DNA from: Tachypleus tridentatus
Lineage: Eukaryota; Arthropoda; Merostomata; Xiphosura; Limulidae
Length of the DNA stretch: 64,000 bases
Direction of reading: 5' to 3'
Assembly: GCF_004210375.1 (NCBI RefSeq)
Contig: NC_134825.1
Span: 42,278,348-42,342,347 of the forward strand
Positions 61,901 to 64,000 of this stretch are shown piece after piece; the stretch's first letter is position 1, and every line of letters starts with the position of its first letter. Position numbers and translations under genes: made by a program. A model generated the notes under the pieces. The model searched no databases, was not told the origin of the DNA, and saw only the letters and a program-made list of their open reading frames with translations.

Positions 61901-63636
61901 ACCCAGAGGAATTATACATTCATCATAGCTGTCTTTCATCTTTCTAGGAGGAAGCTCAGCTTGACTTTGAGGTACAGATAGTGATTTGTCTTGAGAATAA
62001 ATAAGAGATTCTGTTGGCCTAAAAACAAAAAGCACACAAATTGTAAAATGCTTATCATGTATAAAATATAAAACAACATATTTTCATTTGTATTTGTAAA
62101 AACCTATGGTTTAATTTAAACATTTTGCAGATACCTATATTTTAGTCAGAAATCTGACTCTCAATTTAAAAACCATTTTGTTTGTTTGCTTGTTTTTGAA
62201 TTTCGTGCAAAGCTACACGAGGGCTATCTGTGCTAGCCATCCTTAATTTAGCACTGTAAAACTAGAGGGAAGGCAGCTAGTCATCACTGCCCAATGCCAA
62301 CTCTTGGGATACTCTTTTACCAACAAATAGTGAGATTGACCATCACATTGTAATGATCCCACAGCTGAAAGAGCAAGCATGTTTGGTGTGACGAGGCTTC
62401 AAACTTACAACCCTTGGATTGTGAGTTGAGTGCTTTAACCACCTGGCCATGCCAGGCCAAAACCATTTTGATAAAATAAACTTACTCAGCTTTTAATCAA
62501 ACAGTGTAGTTTTAACTTAGTCTGTTTGAAATTAAGCATAAAGCTACACAATGGGCTATCTGTGCTTTGCCCATCATGGATATCAAAACCAGGTTTCTAA
62601 CACTGCAAGTCTGGAGACATACCACTGTGCCACTGGGGGGCTAATCAAACAGTCTATAATGTAAAATATATAAAGTTTCAGGCTTTACATTTATCCCTTC
62701 ATATTGAAATTCAAATACATTTTATGCATTAAGTGAAAATGCTAAACATTTTAGTACAAAATTAGGCTATTTTAATGGTTTTAAATAATGAAGACTTGTC
62801 ACCTGTTTACAACAATAAAATACTTTGATGAGGGTTCATCTGCAAAGCTCAAAAGAATGAAATGAAAATACTACAAATCTTAGCTCACTAAAAAAATAAA
62901 AACTTTGGAAAGTAAGAAATAAAACAAAATTCTCATTTTGATCGAGGTCCCTAGGAAAGTTCTAGAAAGAATGTATAATAAAGTAAAGAATCTGCAATTG
63001 TCAAATTTTCAAATAAGCAGTGATTGAGCAAGAAATTACCTGTACAGTTTTATGGGTCAAAGCAGTGCTCAAGATAAAAAGCAAATGTGATATAATATAG
63101 ATTAGTATGTGAATACATAAATGTTAATAAAAATACAGAATCCATGATAGTGTTTGAGTACTTGCATGCATGTGTGTATGTATAATAAACATTACTATTT
63201 AACTGGTAAATATTTGAACAATAGTGGTAGATTAAGTAAAATTAGGGTCATCTGTCACACTGGACAAGCCGATGTACATAAATAGAATGATACTAATAAA
63301 TATTTTCTATAAACTTTTTTTTTTACTTTTTTAGTAAAGTTAACACCAATATAATAAAGTTTTTGATAGAGAACACAGTTATTGTATTGAATATCTTAAA
63401 GCACATACATATCAACATAATAAACAATAAATGTTCAGTAAATTTTTGGTAAAGAAAGTAAGGCAGCTTCACCAAGATAAGATAAACTTGGTGTGTTCAG
63501 AACCTTCCATCTTGTTGTAATATTTCTTCTATAGCTCTCTTAAGATTTATTATATTTATATATTTCACAATCATACAAAATTCTACATACCTGTAAAACT
63601 TTTGAACCCCAAGCTGATCATTCAATTTTTCTTTTA
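24352..63636 (-). CDS. ACOT9: Acyl-CoA thioesterase 9 (mitochondrial), gene lacking its first exon(s)
   Basis: Eleven exons on the minus strand join in phase to about 398 residues and a TGA stop. In the family this enzyme hydrolyses acyl-CoA to free acid and CoA in the mitochondrial matrix and is built from two hotdog-fold domains. Visible hallmarks in order: LPPRKMKDSY; the first-domain stretch CIVTALVDKI, then SGHVSWVGKTSLETSMQLEQ; FVMVAR; AFVNPLIP; RVLPPCSMWMEDAKLKNVII; the second-domain NKIFGGFLMRQAYELAW; VNVDDIWFRQPVEIGSLLYL; TTNTFHFTFTS; and the C-terminal AMLYLDGKRHYE. Human ACOT9 is similar in length once its N-terminal targeting exon is counted. That exon is absent here and presumably lies beyond position 64000. 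No frameshift or stop is present. The gene spans over 39 kb because the introns are packed with mobile elements. Confidence 0.93.
25496..25690 (+). repeat. ~97-bp tandem duplication inside dispersed repeat copy 1
   Basis: Two units starting TTAGAATGC at about 25494 and 25591. Each has CTCAGCC- or CTGAGCCC-type sequence, then TTTTAATCTGT, AGGCTACCTCATT and GGTAGGTTGTG. Copy 2 of the repeat has a single unit at about 43674-43772. Confidence 0.85.
25871..26086. mobile_element. TTAA-flanked MITE-like element carrying a 28S rDNA piece
   Basis: 216 bp between two TTAA sites (25867-25870 and 26087-26090). The inverted ends are CACTCCTTGAAAAG (left) and CACTCCTATGAAAAG (right, read on the minus strand), differing by one indel. 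The other copy of the host repeat has the uninterrupted sequence GCAAAATTTTAAAAGGCTTA at 44080-44099, a clean empty site with one TTAA. TTAA duplication is characteristic of the piggyBac superfamily. Inside are the 28S rDNA fragment and a small GGGGCCT/AGGCCCC hairpin near 26055. No transposase. Confidence 0.72.
25897..25979 (-). pseudogene. 28S rRNA gene fragment, copy 1
   Basis: The plus strand is antisense to the highly conserved 28S region around the R1/R2 retrotransposon target sites. It contains GGCTGTGGTTTCGCTAGATA, then GTAGATAGGGACAGTGGGAA. Against the conserved metazoan sequence as I remember it, about 81 of 83 positions agree. The match runs from CTGATTTCTCC to CCATTCAT and stops abruptly on both sides. 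It is far too short to be a functional rRNA. Confidence 0.85.
26412..26450 (-). repeat. SINE family B fragment
   Basis: TGAATTAAGCTCAAAGCTAT then AATAGGCTTTAC. Only the shared tail remains, abutting the CR1-like fragment. Confidence 0.55.
26466..27960 (+). pseudogene. CR1/Jockey-type LINE reverse transcriptase fragment
   Basis: The reading frame is broken many times, but RT blocks are in order: LAFLDFQKTFDKMPHKRLVK, then NWIEEWLNGKNQTIV (about 26820-26970), QCAVATGRANGVLHCIYRNT, then EVIISLYWSLLRSYLEQC (27325-27450), and FSLEKRRVKGDVIEVFNILN. The 3' segment (GACAGCCAAAGTGGACCAAC) matches the other CR1-like copies near 46185. It lies in the last ACOT9 intron. Confidence 0.85.
27961..29213. 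other. ACOT9 intron, nothing recognised
   Basis: AT-rich intron DNA between the CR1-like fragment and the exon at 29214. Confidence 0.5.
29214..29370 (-). CDS. ACOT9: ACOT9 exon (second hotdog domain, strands)
   Basis: 157 nt, acceptor TTTTGCTAG, donor GTAATC. It encodes VVYVKDRDMQVRVHASVKDP, EKGREETTNTFHFTFTSRGD and ELLPRIIPRSYH. The TTNTFHFTF strand is a family signature. Confidence 0.95.
29371..31440. other. ACOT9 intron, probably old unclassified repeat
   Basis: Positions 29480-30600 are slightly GC-richer than their surroundings and may be an old repeat, but I see no family hallmark. The minus-strand open frames (e.g. 30129-30512) resemble nothing known. Confidence 0.35.
31441..31528 (-). 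CDS. ACOT9: ACOT9 exon (second hotdog domain)
   Basis: 88 nt, acceptor TATTTGAACAG, donor GTGTGT. It encodes KTRPVIVNVDDIWFRQPVEI and GSLLYLHAQ, matching the family's VDDI-F-KPVE-GSLL stretch. Confidence 0.95.
31529..32808. other. ACOT9 intron, nothing recognised
   Basis: AT-rich DNA without a supported feature. Confidence 0.5.
32809..32894 (-). CDS. ACOT9: ACOT9 exon (second hotdog domain, central helix)
   Basis: 86 nt, acceptor GACATGCAG, donor GTTAGT. It encodes ERNLYNKIFGGFLMRQAYEL and AWTLAYVY. The N-x-x-FGG-x-x-M segment starts the long hotdog helix and contributes to the thioesterase active site in this family. Confidence 0.95.
33207..33903 (-). mobile_element. 5' fragment of the I-type LINE
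   Basis: It aligns by eye to 54000-54750 of the full-length LINE in the same orientation. Shared features: ORF1 residues VIVERDLKN (near 33360), the ORF1 start region, the 5' UTR landmark CACAATGTCCACAACACCC (33790), and AAATTCAAGGCCAAAGT near 33880. It is considerably more diverged than the copy at 48214-54921. It keeps 5' sequence and lacks everything downstream. Confidence 0.8.
33904..35432. other. ACOT9 intron, nothing recognised
   Basis: AT-rich DNA without a supported feature. Confidence 0.5.
35433..35523 (-). CDS. ACOT9: ACOT9 exon
   Basis: 91 nt, acceptor TGTTGTTTAG, donor GTAAGT. After one base completing a lysine it encodes AHTFKIRVLPPCSMWMEDAK and LKNVIICHPQ. This aligns without gaps to the vertebrate RVLP-x4-WMENSKLKSLEICHPQ segment, the start of the second hotdog domain. 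Confidence 0.95.
35524..36892. other. ACOT9 intron, nothing recognised
   Basis: AT-rich DNA; the short plus-strand frames have no family resemblance. Confidence 0.5.
36893..36979 (-). repeat. SINE family B, degenerate
   Basis: TAAAGCCACATCTAGCTATC, then CTGTATCCACCAAGACAACT and a rest of the head ending ACTCCACAGACTTGG. Strongly decayed. Confidence 0.5.
37320..38420 (-). pseudogene. CR1/Jockey-type LINE fragment
   Basis: Minus-strand reading gives RT palm pieces (GLLLILIYIKDI, then LLKLADDIKFLG, near 38160-38240, with the ADD catalytic motif), CKEDAFALQKDLC, and further downstream PGMEKLSYVDML and ISLEKRKVK near 37640-37715. Frames shift repeatedly. Same family as 26466-27960 and 45570-46215, opposite orientation. 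Confidence 0.8.
39030..39141 (-). CDS. ACOT9: ACOT9 exon (inter-domain linker)
   Basis: 112 nt, acceptor AAATGTCCAG, donor GTGAGT. It encodes ANKIHRQKWSHQSLLRSAPN and EQERELLHNLFLETLDP. It corresponds to the variable linker ending in the conserved F-STLDPK. Confidence 0.93.
40806..40873 (-). CDS. ACOT9: ACOT9 exon (end of first hotdog domain)
   Basis: 68 nt, acceptor TTTATAG, donor GTGAAA. It encodes SAFVNPLIPDSPQEEAIFRQ and GE, matching the family's PAFVNPLIPESPEEEELFRQGE. Confidence 0.95.
40874..42140. other. ACOT9 intron, nothing recognised
   Basis: AT-rich DNA without a supported feature, up to the dispersed repeat. Confidence 0.5.
42141..44400 (+). repeat. Dispersed repeat, copy 2 (unclassified)
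   Basis: Same repeat and orientation as 25040-26390. It starts near TTAACCCTTTTGCAACAGGT, which has the form of a TTAA-flanked terminus, although copy 1 is too diverged there to confirm it. About 1.1 kb (42395-43480) has no counterpart in copy 1, so it is either an insertion here or a deletion there. It carries its own 28S rDNA fragment at a different place from copy 1. Confidence 0.72.
43834..43931 (-). pseudogene. 28S rRNA gene fragment, copy 2
   Basis: 98 nt antisense to conserved 28S, from CTGATTTCTCCAAGCCC through GTAGATAGGGACAGTGGGAA to ATGCGCGTCACTAATTA. About 95 of 98 positions agree with the conserved sequence as remembered. It begins at the same 28S nucleotide as copy 1 but extends about 15 nt further at the other end, stopping about 20 nt short of the R2 insertion site. 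The adjoining repeat has diverged much more, so this piece is either younger than its host repeat or constrained. Confidence 0.85.
44401..45569. other. ACOT9 intron, nothing recognised
   Basis: AT-rich DNA, including a short tandem ACACTGACATAATTATA pair near 45203-45237. Confidence 0.5.
45570..46215 (+). pseudogene. CR1/Jockey-type LINE 3' fragment
   Basis: The readable block 45744-46013 encodes ELLERIQRRVTRVVSGMERL, SYEERLKYLKPFSLKKRRIG and DDQIEIFKI, the C-terminal RT region of CR1-like elements. The 3' end reads GGAACAGCCGAGATTGACCA. 5'-truncated. Confidence 0.85.
46612..46685 (-). CDS. ACOT9: ACOT9 exon (first hotdog domain)
   Basis: 74 nt, acceptor TTGGTTGCAG, donor GTAAGT. It encodes KESEEWRKFLHAYFVMVARY and PDNQ. 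FVMVAR matches the family strand TFVMVARDSENKG. Confidence 0.93.
46686..47719. other. ACOT9 intron, nothing recognised
   Basis: AT-rich DNA. The open frame at 46755-47078 is low-complexity, Lys/Asn-rich and unsupported. Confidence 0.5.
47724..47785. mobile_element. 62-bp TTAA-flanked mini-element
   Basis: TTAA at 47720-47723 and 47786-47789 enclose inverted ends CCCTTAAACAGCAG and CCCTTAAATGGCAG (right end read on the minus strand, two mismatches in 14). CCC ends next to TTAA are typical of piggyBac-type elements. It is small enough to be a hairpin relic. Confidence 0.5.
47926..48212 (+). pseudogene. CR1/Jockey-type LINE scraps at the LINE insertion point
   Basis: Two pieces. Positions 47938-48079 resemble the CR1 3' end (TCAGCTAAGACAGTTTTATT, TTGCCTTCAAATGCTATTGA). 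Positions 48080-48212 resemble an internal RT block (DFQKAFNKVPHKMLVKK). The order is rearranged relative to an intact element. The larger I-type LINE inserted at the right edge. Confidence 0.7.
48330..49350 (-). repeat. Tandem repeats in the LINE 3' UTR
   Basis: About three and a half units. GTAATGATCATAACCCGCCA recurs at 48441, 48773 and 49106 (spacing 332 and 333), each followed by GGAAGACTAACAGGTAAG and CACCTGAAGTTGG-type sequence with CCAGTCCTGGTTCCGGGTTA. A fourth, internally deleted unit starts near 49276. Confidence 0.93.
49479..53156 (-). pseudogene. LINE ORF2: endonuclease, reverse transcriptase, RNase H (broken)
   Basis: It starts ATG at 53156 (MATLIQWNCRGLRSNLDDIK). The endonuclease has LQETFL, GGVALLV, LGDFNGHHPLWGS and, after a frame change near 52700, the GSDHFPI motif. 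RT begins SKSVGPDDIHYDML (51800). It continues in a long frame, 51624-50650, with CGFHRQHSTTDHL, FFDIEKAYDTTWRYG, GVPQGCVLS and the catalytic YVDDF. RNase H shows IYTDGSKSGN (about 50275), TAELYAISLALDHIAA followed by a TAG, IYTDSLSSI, and after another frame change IPGHVGIRGNELADMAA (about 49950). It ends with a cysteine-containing C-terminus (CSLCNTQITISHVLLSCHRY) near 49590. It would copy its own RNA at nicked chromosomal target sites if intact. Several frameshifts and at least one stop disable it. Confidence 0.92.
53159..54482 (-). pseudogene. LINE ORF1: gag-like RNA-binding protein (broken)
   Basis: The probable start is ATG at 54482 (MDPLKNLNKIVKKQSMGKRP), chosen because upstream sequence is conserved as UTR in the fragment at 33.2-33.9 kb. 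An RRM-like part follows (GVIVERDLKNVPESDILAGL; STNVLILMFTSP). Frame changes near 53945 and 53760 separate it from three zinc knuckles: CFQCQRFSHSKTSC, CARCGGKDHD (final Cys shifted out of frame) and CVNCNGSHPFYFHSC. The tail is Ser/Pro/Lys-rich. ORF2 starts three bases after this frame's stop, a very tight junction. Confidence 0.88.
54955..55440 (+). pseudogene. Penelope-like element 3' fragment (GIY-YIG endonuclease)
   Basis: The plus strand around 55190-55270 reads CKTSYIGEIKHHLKEQAYEH then MEISMKTGRK. This is the cysteine plus YIGET-x2-HL-x2-R-x2-EH pattern of the GIY-YIG domain in Penelope-like elements. A degenerate continuation (ILSQAKQDTELLLKETMH, another frame) matches the helix after it. 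Many stops. It abuts the right target duplication of the LINE. Confidence 0.75.
55630..55901 (-). repeat. tRNA-headed SINE, family A
   Basis: (GTTT)n then ATTTTGCTCAAAGCTACACA, AGGGAAGGCAGCTACTCATC and ACATTATAATGCTCCCATGA. The head retains a B box (GGGATTTGAACC, antisense) and ends near ACCCACCTGGCTC. Confidence 0.88.
55902..56766. other. ACOT9 intron, nothing recognised
   Basis: AT-rich DNA between the SINE and the exon at 56767. Confidence 0.5.
56767..56963 (-). CDS. ACOT9: ACOT9 exon (first hotdog domain)
   Basis: 197 nt, acceptor TTGTATTTAG, donor GTAATG. After completing one alanine codon it encodes WLCYKHVLLHTQKPGQSAPL, CIVTALVDKISLSGHIIYPD and EDIKMSGHVSWVGKTSLETS, then MQLEQ. IVTALVDKI and SGHVSWVGKTS are near-invariant in ACOT9/ACOT10. 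Confidence 0.96.
56964..60654. other. ACOT9 intron, mostly unrecognised
   Basis: Contains the family B SINE scrap at 57279-57341. Positions 59575-59660 (CCTGAAGATGACCTAATGAC, then GTTGTTCTCTATCTTAG) resemble a Penelope-type terminal sequence from memory, with low certainty. A (GT)n run lies at about 60563-60581. Otherwise nothing recognised. Confidence 0.45.
57279..57341 (-). repeat. SINE family B fragment
   Basis: TATTTAAGTACAAAGCCACA then CTGTGCCCATCACAGGTATC. Tail plus the beginning of the head only. Confidence 0.6.
60655..61330 (+). pseudogene. Penelope-like element fragment (RT end plus GIY-YIG)
   Basis: TEEQHSLPFLNIPTSRDERQ, then in another frame MYRKLTYTNRYLYFQSYHPT, matching the VYRKPTHTDRYLHFDSHHP block of Penelope-like RTs. 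Further on (about 61130-61275) are PCSCNETYIREMGQIKEHKN and IAEHTMSTGHIINW, the GIY-YIG linker region. Frames are broken. More decayed than the copy at 54955. Confidence 0.78.
61813..62018 (-). CDS. ACOT9: ACOT9 exon
   Basis: 206 nt, acceptor GTTTTTAG, donor GTAATT. It encodes PTESLIYSQDKSLSVPQSQA, ELPPRKMKDSYDECIIPLGS, NAMEREKYLNFKGAIRTGKI and LEDIDVFS. LPPRKMKDSY and the REKYL-x-R-GKILEDID stretch match ACOT9. A nearer GT (GTATTT) was rejected because it breaks the phase into the next exon. Confidence 0.95.
62179..62459 (-). repeat. tRNA-headed SINE, family A, near full length
   Basis: TTGTTTGTTTGCTTGTTTTT, then GTGCAAAGCTACACGAGGGC, GGAAGGCAGCTAGTCATCAC and AAGCATGTTTGGTGTGACGA. The tRNA-like head ends CCACCTGGCCATGCCAGGCC. 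It shows the complete family order. Confidence 0.9.
62522..62642 (-). repeat. tRNA-headed SINE, family B, near full length
   Basis: GAAATTAAGCATAAAGCTAC, then ACAATGGGCTATCTGTGCTT, GCCCATCATGGATATCAAAA, ending CACTGTGCCACTGGGGGGCT. The best preserved family B copy in the window. Confidence 0.88.
62643..63590. other. ACOT9 intron, nothing recognised
   Basis: AT-rich DNA between the SINE pair and the first visible ACOT9 exon. Confidence 0.5.
63591..63636 (-). CDS. ACOT9: ACOT9 first visible exon
   Basis: 46 nt, acceptor TTATTTTGTTACAG, donor GTATGT. It encodes KEKLNDQLGVQKFY plus partial codons at both ends and corresponds to the VRDKLREIVG helix at the N-terminus of the mature enzyme. No methionine: the start codon and mitochondrial presequence must be in an exon further 5', past the window edge or unrecognised in 63637-64000. 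Confidence 0.82.
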
Positions 63637-64000
63637 CTGTAACAAAATAAACAAGCACATTTAACTAATATATTTTTAATTGATTAATTGCAGTGGTATT
63701 TATCTAAAAAAAACCCATAAAACTAATTCTTTTAAATTATATAACTTGTATGTATTACAAAATAGTGTAATTTTTTTCATTAAATTAATTTCAGAGTGGG
63801 CAAAAAAAAGGGATACAGTTTATAAAGTAAATGGAAGTCACTAATTAAAGAAAATAATTATAACATGAATGTTTCAATAAGCTAATATTAATTTCTTACT
63901 ATTAATTTAAAAAATACATTGTTCTTCTTCAGGAAATAAAAACTAATTTTGCAGTTGATGCAAATATTAAATCTAGAAGAGGTCCTTTGGGAAAGCCCAA
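63637..64000. other. ACOT9 upstream intron, nothing recognised
   Basis: AT-rich DNA upstream of the first visible exon. No convincing exon with a start codon. Confidence 0.5.

Noticed and set aside
1..64000. CRISPR arrays, bacterial operons, promoters or rho-independent terminators
   Set aside because: The window is eukaryotic; no regularly spaced short repeats or operon-like gene packing were found.

Overview
Animal nuclear DNA: AT-rich, intron-rich and full of decayed transposable elements. Spliced exons with GT-AG borders can be followed by eye, and no bacterial features are present. Two tRNA-headed SINE families recur throughout. From memory they resemble SINEs of horseshoe crabs, so a chelicerate of that type is my best guess. 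That is an inference I could not test.

Layout. (1) Positions 2.7-10.5 kb (+) hold four exons of a METTL27-like (WBSCR27) methyltransferase. The first coding exon(s) are missing. Exon 6949-7086 has an in-frame TAA and the wrong phase for the next exon. A 38-nt copy of that exon's tail, with the same defect and ending exactly at the splice junction, lies upstream at 4405-4442, next to a 294-codon gag-like open frame. A dead Tc1-like transposon (8055-9617) sits in the last intron. (2) Positions 10.5-24.3 kb show no gene. They hold SINE copies, a Tc1-type element with inverted arms of about 300 bp (14950-15842) and a hAT-like non-autonomous element with an 8-bp target duplication (22468-23084). 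(3) Positions 24.35-63.64 kb (-) hold eleven consecutive exons, including the last, of ACOT9 (mitochondrial acyl-CoA thioesterase 9). All junctions are in phase for about 398 residues. The N-terminal exon(s) lie beyond the window.

The ACOT9 introns carry most of the mobile DNA: a full-length but broken I-type LINE (48214-54921) with a perfect 12-bp target duplication and a tandemly repeated 3' UTR; a truncated 5' copy of the same LINE (33.2-33.9 kb); CR1-type fragments; two Penelope-like remnants; and two copies of an unnamed dispersed repeat (25.0-26.4 and 42.1-44.4 kb).

The most unusual content is a pair of short antisense 28S rDNA fragments (25897-25979 and 43834-43931), one in each copy of that repeat. 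The first lies inside a 216-bp element with inverted ends and flanking TTAA. The other repeat copy supplies the matching empty site. Both fragments end at the same 28S nucleotide but sit at different places in the repeat. A second notable pattern is that both SINE families share a 3' tail with the I-type LINE, which suggests that this LINE family mobilises them.
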